In this document: positions 1 to 11,571 of the stretch, piece by piece
Numbering within the stretch: position 1 is the first letter of the stretch
Layout: every line of letters starts with the position of its first letter
From: Dipteronia dyeriana
Taxonomy: Eukaryota > Streptophyta > Magnoliopsida > Sapindales > Sapindaceae
DNA: 64,000 nt
Direction: 5' to 3'
Assembly (NCBI GenBank): GCA_032871835.1
Contig: CM065295.1
Coordinates: forward strand, 71,091,432-71,155,431
Program-made: the position numbers and the translations under genes
Notes under the pieces: generated by a model
What the model was told of the DNA's origin: nothing
The model's input: only the letters and a program-made list of their open reading frames with translations
Databases searched by the model: none

Positions 1-1161
1 CAATGCATTGTGCTCATTGATAATTTTATGCTTCTTTATTAATTGCTTGAGATGATTAGGTGTACATTTTTTATACATAAGTGTGCAAATTTGCTTTACA
101 TGCATTCCATGTCCTATTTATGACCAAACATGCATTTTTGGACTAGGAAAATTGATTGAGAAGTACATTTTGAATGACCTAGAATTGATATTCATGAAAT
201 GTTGATTATTTCTATAACATGCTATAAATTGATATGCATGATGAGATTTTTTTAATACTCTAAAATGAATAAAAAAAATTGTGTGTGAAAGCAATTATGA
301 GACTTCAATCAAAAAGGATCTTGTATCCAATTCAAAGATTTTACAATCCAAAAGTCTCTCTCTCTTTACTTATAAAACAATGCTACTATTATACGGGCAT
401 TCCACCCGAAAAAATCAAAAAGGGTGCAATCGTCACTCATGTCTTGTTTTGCTTGTAAAGTTTGATATAGTTGTTTTTAAAATGAATTTATTTTACAATC
501 TATATCTTGCTTATTCCATGACAAATGGTGAAATTGGTTTGAATTCTCTTGGAAACCCTTGTTTTTTTGCTTTGCCAAATACCATGTTTTGATCTTGAAT
601 ACAACTTGTCTTGTATACAAAGCATTCGTTCACACATTTTTTATGTAATAAAACTCTTTGATTCTCTCTTCTTAATTGAGTTGCATAAGTTCGTTTATAT
701 GATTATGCATATGTCTTGTGTCATACGCTCTCTTTGCTAATGCCTTCTTAAGGGGATACTCCTTTGTCTATCTCATGACAAAAAAGGGGAGTAGTGTGGA
801 TTTAGGGGGAGTTGAGAGTGTCATGACTTAAGGGGGAGTTAACCTATTTAGTGGAAGTTAACCTATTTAGGGGGAGCGTTTGCATTTGCATTGTTGATAC
901 ATGTTGCTTGTTTCTATTGTATGCAAATTGCTCTTGTTTTTATTTCTTTGATCATCTCACATACACTTGTCTTGGAAGGTGTAGTTATTTTGTTTTGTAG
1001 GGATGTTGATTCTACAAGAGATGGATGACTTGAAGATCTAGTTTATTAGGCATCTCTTTGTAATGCAAAAAAACTTTGTTGACCCTTGTCTTCTGTTTTG
1101 TTTATTTGTGAGGATGAATTTTGAGTGGTGGTTTTGTCATGAAATAGCCAAAGGGGGAGAT
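1..1161 (+). mobile_element. 3' internal region of a Ty1/copia (Sirevirus-like) retrotransposon, non-coding part
   Basis: No open frame here resembles a retroelement protein. The segment contains several G-rich phrases of the GGGGGAG type (about 780-875) and ends in a polypurine tract, AAAGGGGGAGA (about 1150-1160), directly before a TG that starts the LTR-like segment. Long non-coding stretches between pol and the 3' LTR, with 'AGGGGGAG' phrases, are familiar from Sirevirus-type copia elements. The rest of the element lies upstream of the window, so assignment rests on the PPT and the adjoining LTR only. Short frames at 281-740 look like chance. Confidence 0.5.
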
Positions 1162-2844
1162 TGTAAGTTTCTTAGTTTTTGATTGGCTCATTTCGTTGAC
1201 AACCACATGTGGGGATAAATGTGTAAGGGTAGTTTAGGCCATCATTGCTTAAGACCTAGTTCAAGCTTCAAAAGGTAAATCATTTGCTTAACCTTGTTTG
1301 AAGAGTTTTTAGTGCACACACACTCTCATGCATGTTTTGATCATCTTACATGCTTGCTTATATGTCAATTTGTGTGTCTTTTTGCCATAACTCTTGCTTG
1401 GGTGTTTGATGCATTTAGTTTGCCCTTAGAAGAGGATTTTCCTCTTGACCACGATTGAGACAGCTCCCGGTACATTGCCTCCGCCGCGGTATGCACAACG
1501 GTGTTCTCCAAGCGGGCACGCTGCTTCTACCGTGGCCTGTGCACGTTGCATGCACAGCAGTCTCCCAAGTGGAAGTTCCTAGGCGTGTACCGCGGTCTAG
1601 ACCACTTTTGGTGCACATGCCTAGGCAGCGGTAATGTCCAGCTGTGCCATGCTACATGGACTGCAGTCTAGACACTTGCCTAGGCCGCGGCACGCACAAC
1701 GGTAATGACGGGAATTAGTTGCCCTTAATCCAAAACGATGCAGTTTCGTGTAGAGTACAATATATATATATATATATTCTCTTCTTTTCTCTTTGGCTTA
1801 GGGGAGTCCAATAAGCCATTTTTATTGTCCAAGCTTTTCTTAGAGAGAGAGCTCCCAAGAACCCATTTTGACACAACCAAACTCCAATCCATGCGCATCT
1901 AGCATCTTCTAGCATCTTCTTGCATCTTCCAAGCATGTATTCTCTTGTTTGTCTTTCACTAAGTAATCTCTACATGCCCTAGAATCTCTTGTTCCATTCT
2001 TATGATATGTATGCCTAGGTTTACCAATTATTGTTGATTAAATGCATGTCATTGAGTTTAATTGCATATATAACATGCTTGGATTGTTGATTGTTGGTTG
2101 AGATTTATATTTTGTGATAGCTAGGATTTGTGACCATTTTGTCCTTCTAGCCAAATATCTATGCTTTGCATTTAGATATTGTTTAGGACTCATTGATTGC
2201 ATTTTGTGATTGCATTATAGTCTTTGCCATGCTTAATGACAACTTGTGTTGATTGGCCCTTTGTTTGATAACTAGGATATAATGTTGCATAACTATATCT
2301 AGTTAAGTCTTATGAGCATTCATATAGACATTAATATCTAGGAATTGCTTTTATTGACATCTTTGAATTTCTAGATGAGCATTTAGTGTTGCCTAGCATT
2401 ACTTGCAGGTTTGAATATTTTATCATATTCACTTAGGTTAGTTTGACTCTTCATTGAGGTTAAGTCTTGTGACTAAGTTGTTAGTGCACAAGCAAATAGA
2501 TCAAGAATCACTACTAAGGTCCGTTGGTTAGAGTGAAAACGTTAGTAACTGTAGAGTTTGACCGGAGGTCAACCTAGGTTGTAAACTTTTATTCAATAGT
2601 GGATTTGAGGATCGAGTGTGGCACACATATCAGCCCGTGGTTTTTCCCATTTGAAGGGTTTCCACGTAAATATTGTGTTTTGTTATTGTTTTAAGCATAA
2701 TTGGCTTTATTGAATGCTTGTTTATTCGGGGTAATTTGTATTAATATTGATTAATCAAAAAAATCGGTAATTGATTCGATCCCCCCCCCCCCACTACCTC
2801 CTCCTCTAGGTTATAGACACACACGTATTTAGGGAACTTTCATA
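1162..2844 (+). mobile_element. 3' LTR of a Sirevirus-like Ty1/copia retrotransposon (end approximate)
   Basis: The segment starts with TG right after a polypurine tract. It holds a GC-rich repeat block (about 1430-1710) upstream of a TATA run (1761-1776), which fits U3 followed by the transcription start. Near the end it has an inverted motif, CGTGGTTTTTCCC then GGGTTTCCACG (about 2637-2669), and a C-rich run (2780-2792); both resemble the U5 end of Sirevirus LTRs. The exact 3' end cannot be fixed because the 5' LTR and the target duplication partner are outside the window. A candidate end is a CA between about 2819 and 2843. Confidence 0.55.
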
Positions 2845-3235
2845 TCAAAATTAAAGGGTTCTAATAAGCTTTTGTATATTTCGAAAGCTAAAGTCCACCA
2901 AAATCCTTAGGGATAAGGCTGGACTTGTTATGGCTTTTGATATTCATATTTCTCGCCATTAAGTCTACCAAAATCCATGACTTATGAAAATCCTTTTAAA
3001 TCTTGTCTCAATTGAATACACCTTGATTTTTATAGACATTTTTAATGTCTCAGTTCAATACACTTGGATTTGGAAAAACTCTTTAAAAGTCCATAAAAAT
3101 CCATAAAAATCCAAATTGAATACCACTAGATTAATATAGACTCTTTTAAAGTCTTTTAAATGTCCAAATTGAATACACTCGGATTTATAAAGTCTTTAAT
3201 TGTCCTCGAGAATCTTGATTCAATACACCCCCCGT
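2845..3235. repeat. Degenerate repeat region, possible MITE end
   Basis: The phrase 'TCCAAATTGAATACAC' and variants recur about every 50-70 bp between phrases like AAAGTCTTTTAAA. The segment ends in AATACACCCCCC (about 3223-3233), which looks like the terminus of a MITE with a GGGGGTGTATTCAA end. No matching opposite terminus was found, so it may be a truncated copy. No coding potential was seen. Confidence 0.3.
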
Positions 3236-3447
3236 GAATATCACTCCCACATAAAAAAGTATGAAGAAAGACTATTATATTATATTATATATTATGTTAT
3301 ATATACCACATCAAAAGTAGGAAAAAAAACTATTATTATTATTATTGTTGTTGTTAGTATTATATATGTACATTTATGATTTTATATTATATACTATTAT
3401 AGCATTTAATGAAGGTCACATGTCTCTACTACATCAAAAGTAGAAAA

Positions 3448-3500
<53 letters not shown>

Positions 3501-4090
3501 ATATTTTTTAAATAAAATAAATAAATAACATTTGTGATTGTCACGTATCGCAACCGCATCAAAAGTAGAAAAAAATTATTATTATTATATTATTATTACT
3601 ATTATTATAATTATTATACATGATAATTTAAAAAATAAATAACATTTATGATTGTCACGTGTCGGAACCATATCAAAAATAGAAAAAAAAATATGTTATT
3701 ATATTTTTATATATGATTATTATATATATATATATGATATTGTAAAAAATAAAAATAAAAATAAATAAATAACATTTATGATTGTCACGTCCCACAACCA
3801 TATCAAAAGTAAAAAAAGAAAGTCTATTATTATATTATTATTTTTAAATATCACTCCCACATAAGAAGTAAGAAGAAAGACTATTATATTATATGTTACA
3901 TTACATTACATATACCACATCAAAAGTGGGAAAAATGTTATTATTATTATTATATACATACATATATGATTATATATTATATACTATTATATGATATATT
4001 ATTATTATATAAAGTAAACATAATAAAAATAATAATAGCATTTAATGAATGTCACGTGTCTTTACCACATCAAAAGTAGAAAAAATGCTA

Positions 4091-4139
<49 letters not shown>

Positions 4140-4370
4140 TACTATTATATGATATTTTAAAAAAAATTATGATTGTCACGTGTCATTACCATATCAAAAG
4201 TAAAAAAAAAATCTATTATTATATAATTATTATTATTATAATTATTATTTATGATATTTTAAAAAAATAATAAATAAATAATATTTATGATTATCACATA
4301 TCGAAATATATCAAAAGTAGAAAAAAAATATATTATTATATTATTATATATGATTGGAGAGGATTTGTAA
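3236..4370. repeat. ATT/TTA microsatellites inside a degenerate minisatellite
   Basis: Units of roughly 100-130 bp recur. Each contains 'ATGATTGTCACGTGTC', 'CACATCAAAAGTAGAAAAA' and then a run of ATT/TTA triplets. Long pure runs lie at about 3449-3497 and 4095-4138. A larger block beginning 'ATCACTCCCACATAA' occurs at about 3231 and again at about 3858, so the array has at least two levels of duplication. The apparent polyleucine frame at 4049-4270 is only translated TTA repeat. Confidence 0.7.
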
Positions 4371-5241
4371 AATGTTAGATGCATAAGCAAGTTCGTTGCA
4401 ACAAAACCTTATTGGCTTCTTGGCCCTCCTACACAAACTCTTCCAAATAAAGCCGCAATTGAAGTTAATTAGTTATATTGAATGCATTATTTCTCTTCAT
4501 TTGCTTCCACCACCATAAAAAAAAAAAAAAAAAAACTTGTACCTTTCTACATACATAGCAATATGCAGCTTCTTATTCTTAAAAATAAAAGACATTTTTT
4601 TCAATTACCAAACAAACCAAATTTTTTCATTTGAAATTTCGGTTTTTTAAAACTCAATCCATCAAGTTTTTCGGCTTGCAAACCAATTAAATTATTAAGA
4701 ATTTATAATTGAATTGTAGTAATATTGTAAGTGAGTGGGTTGTGTTTGAGATCCGTGTAACTTTGATCCTGTATAAAAAAAGTTTTACCATATTACACCA
4801 ACAATTTTTTATTCAATCACAAAATAATAATGAAAATTAAAGTAAACAAACATGAATACATTTGGAATTCATGAAATCAATTCTTTGTTCACCCATTCAT
4901 GGACTATATGTTAAAAATAATTAAATTTTCTGATTGATGTTGAGTTTGATTAAGTATATACTTTTAGGGTTTATGATAGATTGAGTGTTCAATTTATGAG
5001 TGTAGGAAATAAATTTAATTTCCAATTATAAAGTCATGTATTTTAAGTAATTAAATGTAAGGGTATTTTAGAAAAAAAAAATCATTAAAACGTAAATATA
5101 GGAAGACATTTTGTGGGTGGTAATAAATTCACCCTTTAATACGGAAGCAACTCTATAATTAAGGATACAATGTGATATGCTAATGTTTTGGTTGCTAACC
5201 AATAATTTTGTTGTTTAAACTAACAAGTAACAAGGCCACAT
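4371..5241. other. AT-rich intergenic DNA, no gene seen
   Basis: Nothing codes here beyond short chance frames. There is a 20-base A run at about 4518-4537. The sequence runs up to the 5' edge of the LINE. Confidence 0.5.
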
Positions 5242-5450
5242 AGGCTCATCTTTGACTTAAGGTGTGAGTTGTTGTGAGTTTCGTCTTCGGGTTTTTTCAA
5301 CTTACTTCCTCTAACAACGCTTTCTTTCCCCTTGGTTTTCTCTCGGTGGTGTATTATTCTGGTATCTTGTTTGTGGGGTTTTGGCTCCTTTTGTTATGAT
5401 TTTTATCCTTGATGGCTTTTTTTCTTTTTTTATTGGAGTGGGTCACAGTC

Positions 5451-7140
5451 ATGAATGCTAATTAACCAGTCAAGCTGTATGATGCTCTGTCAATTAAGGA
5501 AAAGAAGAGACAGGTGAGGACTCTTGATGTACGGCTCAAAAATGAAAGTGAAAAACGCCTTGACCTATGCCTGGTTGGGAAAAATTTAACAAATAAGTTG
5601 GTCAACAGAGAGGTCTTCATGAACGTTATGAATAAAATACGGAGGGCCGATAGAGGAGTGGAGATTGAATCTTTAAGGGGGAACATTTTCACCTTTTATT
5701 TAAAGAATTTAGAATGTCAACAAAGGATTTTGAAGGGTGGTCCATGGAGTTTTAATAGGGCAATCATTGCCTTTGAAATACCAAAGGGAACCGGTAATGT
5801 AAGTTAAATGGGTTTCAATTTTGTAGAGTTCTGGGTCCAAATCCACAATCTTCCACCGCTATGTTTGACCAAGGATATTGGATATTTCCTGGGCAGCATG
5901 ATAGGAGAGGTGAGTGATGTTGACACAATCCCCACATCGGTAGGATCTGACAGCTTTCTTCGTGTCAGATTTAAGGTGCCTGTTAACCAGCCCTTTCGGA
6001 GAAGCATTAGAGTGGACCTTCTTGGAAACAAAAAAGTTACGACTATGCTCTTGAGATATGAAAAGCTCATTGAATATTGTTTCAAATGTGGACGTCTGGG
6101 CCACATTCTTGATGCTTGCTCTGATGAAGAAAATGGGATGGATGTGTCCTCTGATGCTAGTAGAAAACTGAGTGTCTGGCTTCTAGCTACTAGTCCACCG
6201 AAACGGCCATTCTGGGGGACTAGAAATTATGGAAATAGAAACTAGAACAGGTCTAAGGATTTTGGTAATTTTAGGCTGATAGGTAGAAACAAAGGTACAG
6301 CTCAAGACAGCGGGAATGAAAAGGAAATCCATGTAAAGGGAAAGTATTTCGACGATCGAAGAAATGAAGATGAAGAGATGTTTGGGGATACAGGAAAGGC
6401 GACCGACCTTGGACTGAAAACCAATGTGTTAGGCAATAATGAGCAGCTAACTCTATCTTGGGAAGAGGGAAATACTTCACTGTTGATTAATTCTGAGAAT
6501 AAAAAAGGGGCGGCTATTACAACGGAGGATTTATTGGGAAATTCAAATGGGGCATCTATATCCACTAAAAACCTTTTGGACTCTCCTATTGATATGGGTT
6601 TTGAGTCGAACTCAGGCATTCTCAAAGAAAAAAGAGTTGCACCACCTATTATGAACCACAATCCTAAGATGGTGATTAATAATTTTAATATGGACATAAA
6701 CTTGGGCTCTAATAAAGGAAGTGTTGGACCTAATGGGCCAAACAAGCCTAGTAACAAAATGATGGGTTACAACCCGAGCTTAATGGGTCGGTGGAAAAAA
6801 ATAGGCAAAATAAACGAGGATCTGAGACAAATAAAGAATTTGGGGATCTCTTATCCAAAAGGAATCCCTAGCTTGAGAGGATAGGACTAAACCAGATTCA
6901 AATAGGAGATGGATAGAAGATGCAGTATCGTCAAAGTCAATGAAGGAATATGATCAGGTAGGTGATGAGTTGCTGGAGAAACTTTTGGTAGAGCAATTCA
7001 AGGTGCCACATGAATTCTCGACAAAGAAGGTAGACGATGAGGTTGATAATCAAGATTTCTCAAGAAAAATGGACAGTAGTGATTCTTCAAATGAGGACAG
7101 CTATATTGAGAAAGTGGTTTTGGGGAATTGGCGACAGTGA
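5451..7140 (+). pseudogene. LINE ORF1: DUF4283 / zinc-knuckle nucleic-acid-binding protein (broken)
   Basis: The likely start is ATG 5451, but an in-frame TAA follows at 5463. The frame then reads a DUF4283-type domain (about 5514-5990), with the family's pattern of a basic segment, 'FTFYLKNLECQQRILKG' and 'GPWSF', running through another TAA at 5805. A CCHC zinc knuckle follows at about 6081-6122 (C-x2-C-x4-H-x4-C, in CFKCGRLGHILDAC), preceded by 'RYEKLIEY'. A low-complexity Asn/Gly/Lys-rich tail continues through a TAG at 6243 and a frameshift near 6890. In plant L1 elements ORF1 binds the element RNA and chaperones it to the target site. This copy cannot make an intact protein. Confidence 0.8.
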
Positions 7141-7221
7141 GGTTACCCAGGAGGGGGTTTCGGCTGTGGCAACTGAAGAGAAGATATCGGTCAGCCAGTC
7201 TCTACTGGCCCACCGAGAAAG

Positions 7222-10200
7222 ATGAGAATATTTGCTTGGAATGCTCAGGGGCTGGGTAGCTCTCGGGCGTTCAATGTCCTGTGTTCCCACAAGCAGGAAG
7301 TGAATATAGGTATTATGTTCCTTATTGAGACCAAATGTATTCACGAGAAAATTGAGAAGTGGAAGATTTTACGTGGGTATGACAATAAACTGGTGGTTAA
7401 TTGTAATGGTCGGTCTGGGGGTCTCTGTATGTTTTGGAGTGGCTATTTGGTGACCGATCTCTATACTTATTCCTAAAATCATATCGATGTAAAGATTATC
7501 GAAGGATACGGAAAGACTTAGAGATTAACCGGCTTTTACGGTCATTCGGATAGAAGGCAGATGTGCCACTCTTGGACTCTTTTAAGACTCCTTGTGGGGT
7601 TGGCGAAATTGCCCTAGGTGTGTATTGGAGATTTCAATGAAATTTTGTGTGACAATGATAAATGTGGTGGAGTGTACATAAACTGGAAATCCATGTCTAA
7701 GTTTAGAGAAGCTTTAGAGGACTGTGGTTTAGAGGATATGGGATTTATTAGCCCGAGCTTCACCTGGAGCAACAAAATGGAGGGTAATTATATGATCATT
7801 AAGAGAATTTATAGAAGCTTCTGCAACAGAGAGTGGAGGGGCATGTTTCCTCATTTTTCAGTGAGACACATTGACTTTTGGAGCTCGGATCACATACCGT
7901 TAGTGCTTGAATTCTCAGCTGGGGCTCAGATTATTCCTTTAACTAGGAAAGGGAGGAGATTATTCTTTGAAGAATGCTGGACTGATGATAGAGAGTGCAA
8001 AGGAATTGTGAATTCAATGGGGAAGGGGCCGGTCGGAAGCGATGTAGTTGATGACATCCTTAATAAAATTGAGAATTGTGGCAAGATTCTTAAGTCCTGG
8101 AACATCAAGAAAAGACGGGAATTACGGAAAGACATTAAGGCTAAAAGGGAAGCCCTTGCTAATGCATGCAAAGATGATATCACTTATTCTTGGAAGGTTG
8201 TGAATATATTGGCTGCTAGCCTTGATGAGGCCTTAGACTATGAAGAAAGATATTGGAAGCAAAGAGCAAAAATGGATTGGCTTAAGAATGTAGACCGAAA
8301 TTCTCGATTTTTCCATTCCAAAGCTTCGGCCAGGAAGACTAGGAATAAAATTAAGGGTCTGTTGGATGATAAGGAGGTGTGGAAGGAATCTAATGAGGAG
8401 ATTGAGATGATTACAGGGCATTATTTCTCTAATATCTTTAATTCCAGTAGACCTACACAGCATAGTACTAGTAAGGTTTTGGAATAATCCAACCATATAT
8501 GGACAATAACACTTCTCGTTGGCTGGATACTATATTCACTGAAGAAGAAGTTTGGAAGGCTGTGTACGACATGAACCCTATAAAAGCACCTAGGAGTGAT
8601 AGCCTCCCTGCTATCTTCTACCAAAGATACTGGAACATGGTTGGTAAATATGTGACGAATGTGTGTCTTAATGTGCTGAACAATAGAGCCTCTATGGAGA
8701 AAATAAATAATACAATTATTTCCCTCATTCTGAAAGTCCCCAATCTGAGACGTATCACTGAGTACAGACCAATTAGCCTTTGCAATGTCATTTACAAGGC
8801 TATTGCAAAGGCTACGACCAAAAGGTTAAAACATGTTCTAGGTAGGATTATTTCAGAGACACAGTGTGTCTTTGTTCCTGGACGCCTTATTACTGATAAC
8901 ACGATTGTCAGTTTTGAGTGTATCCACGGATTGAAGAGGAGGAAAAGAAAATGGAGATCCATGGCAATCAAGCTCGATATGGCCAAAGCCTATGACATGG
9001 TGGAATGGCCCTTTTCTGGAGGGGATGATACGGAAAATCGGATTCTCGGAGAAATGGGTTAGCTTGATCATGAGATGTATCTCTTCAATGTCGTACTCAA
9101 TTAACATTAATGGAGATGTCTACGGCAACATTAAACCCACTAGAGGTCTCAAGCAAGGAGACCCCCTCTCCCCTTTTCTCTTCCTGTTTTGCATCGAAGG
9201 ATTGTCACAGTTAATTCAAATGGCTCAAATTCGAGACGACCTCTCAGGCTTCAGATGCAGTAGGGGTATACCCATCAACACACACATCTTCTTCGCTAAC
9301 GACAGCTTGCTCTTCACAAAGGCAACCGAAAAGAATTGTTTAGCTATTAAGGCTATTCTATATGACTATGAAAAGACCTCTGGGTAAGCCGTGAACTTTG
9401 GGAAATCGGCCACGTGTATTAGTCCTTCCTTCAATGCTTGTGAGGGGGAGAGGATGGCGATAAATAGGTTGAGTGCCACGAAAGCTACCTGGGGATGCCT
9501 CTGGTAGAAACAAAAGAAGTTTATTTGCTAACATTACTGACCGGATCTGGAATAAAATTAAAGAGTGGGGTGAAAAACTTCTCTCTGTTGGAGATAAGAA
9601 GATCCTTATAAAGGTTGTTATTCAGGTGGTTCCAATGTACGTGTTGAGCTTGTTTCGTCTCCCTAAAACTCTAATTATTGAGATTCATAGGCTTTGCGCC
9701 CGGTTTTGGTAGGGAACCAAAGAAAACAAAAGAAGGATTCATTGGTGCACCTGGAAAAAGATGTGCAGACCTAAAACTGAAGGAGGTCTGGGCTTCCATG
9801 ACTTGGAAACCTCTAATAAAGCTCTCCTCGCCAAGCAATGTTGGAGAATTCTCAAAAATCCCAACTCTCTTGCTACCAAGGTTCGCAAAGTTTGTTATTT
9901 CAAGAATAGGGATTTCCTAGAAGCTAAAAACAATAATGCTGCCTCGTTTATCTAGAGAAGCCTAATGTGGGGCAAGGACCTGTTAAAGGCAGGAATACGT
10001 TGGTGGGTGGGGAATGGCGATTCCATATATGTCTACAAAGATAAATGGGCTCTTAGACCCTCCACTTTTACTGTTATTTCTCCTCCCAAGCTAGATGTGA
10101 ATACAAAAGTTAGTCAGCTTATTATGCCTTTTGGTGGATGGAATTTGCAACTTCTCAAAGATAATTTTTCTGCTAGTGATGTTAACGATATCATCAAGAT

Positions 10201-11311
10201 TCCCATAGGTAAAAGAGACAAGAAGGACGACATCATATGGCACTACAATGGAAAAGGTACATATACAGTTAGAAATGGATACGGAATTGGTTGTAATATT
10301 CTTTCAAGCCCCAGTCCTTCTATCCCCCATCCTTTAACGTCCTGGTGAAACCTTCTTTGGAAGCTTTGGATCCTGCGAAAGTCAAGATATTTATTTGGAA
10401 AGCATGCCACGACTTAATACCAATCAAGTTCAATATTGCTCATAGGGGTGTCGAAATGAGCAGTGTTTGTGATGCTTGTAAGGTTTGCAATGAAACCAAT
10501 GTTCATGCTCTTTGGGAGTGTAATAAATTAAAATTTATCCATAAAGATTGGCACAATTTGCAAGGAAAATATACTGGTTGTTATGCCAATTTTATGGATT
10601 TGATGGTGGAACGTATCTCCCTTGTGAACAAAAAAGAGGCTGCTCTATTTTGTGTTGTTATGTGAAGAATTTGGTATTGTCGTAATGCCAATATTCATGG
10701 CTCCAGGTTGGGTAATATTGTTGAGGTGAGTAAATAGAGTCAGGCATTTCTAGATGATTACATATCTGCCAATAAGAAGACTAGAAATAGTCAAAACCCT
10801 AGATGTAACATTGGAAATAATAGGTGGCAGCCGCCGGAGAAAGGCTTCTACAAGGTGAATTGTGTTGCTTTGGTTGACAGAGTTGGTGGTAGAACTGGTA
10901 TTGGGGTAGTCATTCGTGATGAAGATTGTAATGTGCTTGCTTCTTGCGCTCAAAATTTAGTTGCTAATCTGAATTGTAAAGCTGCTAAGCTCACTGCTAT
11001 TCTGAAAAAGTATCCAATTTAGTTTGAATTGTGGTTTGAGGCCGTGTTTGTTTGAGTCTGATGACGCTATGGTTGTTAAATGGGTCAATGATGGTCCGTC
11101 TAACTTATCTGATAATGGTGGACTCCTAGACGACACTCATAATCTGGTTGCTAATCTTGGACATGCCAAATTCTTACAAACTACCATTGGCTCAAATGGT
11201 GTGGTGTGGTCACTTGATATGCATGCTTTAAATAAAGTCGAGGACACCTTTTGGATGGAGGATTGCACTACGGATGTTAGTGCTTTACTGATGGGTGATA
11301 AGCCTGTTTAA
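7222..11311 (+). pseudogene. LINE ORF2: endonuclease-reverse transcriptase-RNase H polyprotein (broken)
   Basis: The start 'MRIFAWNAQGLGS' is the usual N-terminus of a plant L1 endonuclease. 'CIGDFNEIL' (about 7618) and 'SDHIPLVLEF' (about 7888) are its active-site blocks. The RT runs from about 8499 to 9387: 'RPISLCNVIYKAIAK', 'LDMAKAYDMVEW' (first catalytic Asp), 'GLKQGDPLSPFLF' and 'FFANDSLLF', where the family has F/YADD. The frame changes near 8487 and near 9008, and stops fall at 7474, 7615, 9385, 9710, 9953 and 10,663. The zf-RVT region spans about 10,350-10,600. A degenerate RNase H follows (about 10,850-11,311): 'FESDDAM' is kept, but the first catalytic Asp after 'FYKVN' is missing. 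In an active element this protein nicks DNA and copies the RNA at the nick; this copy cannot. Confidence 0.85.
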
Positions 11312-11571
11312 GTGTCTCTACTGAGGCTTTTAGTTTTTTTTTCCCCGTTTCTAGTTGTGTTTCTTTTGCTTGTCTGTGTTTCCTTCTTTGTTTTCCTGGA
11401 ACTTTTGTTCCTTGTATCTTGTTTATTCAAAAAATAATTAAAAAAAAAAAATAAGGTCACAATCTTTTAATGCACCACTTATTATTTTTGTGGGCACTAG
11501 ACCGGCACTTGTTCCTTACTAAAAATGATCACTTGTTTGTTATCTAAATACTATATAGCTTTTATTTTCTG

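Larger units (their letters stand above)
5242..11452 (+). mobile_element. L1-type LINE retrotransposon, full length but inactive
   Basis: Two coding regions lie in the order of plant L1 elements: ORF1 (DUF4283 plus CCHC knuckle), then ORF2 (endonuclease, reverse transcriptase, zf-RVT, RNase H). A poly(A)-like tail (about 11,429-11,452) follows. A candidate degenerate target duplication is AAGGCCACAT at 5232-5241 and AAGGTCACAA at 11,453-11,462. Both ORFs have many stops and frameshifts, and the RT active-site motif is altered. The edges rest on the imperfect target duplication and are approximate. Confidence 0.85.

Noticed and set aside
1415..1618. 67-residue minus-strand frame in a GC-rich patch
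   Set aside because: The patch is the repeated U3 motif of the copia LTR; the frame has no known domain.
4049..4270. Frame with a polyleucine run
   Set aside because: It is translated (TTA)n microsatellite with no start context or domain.
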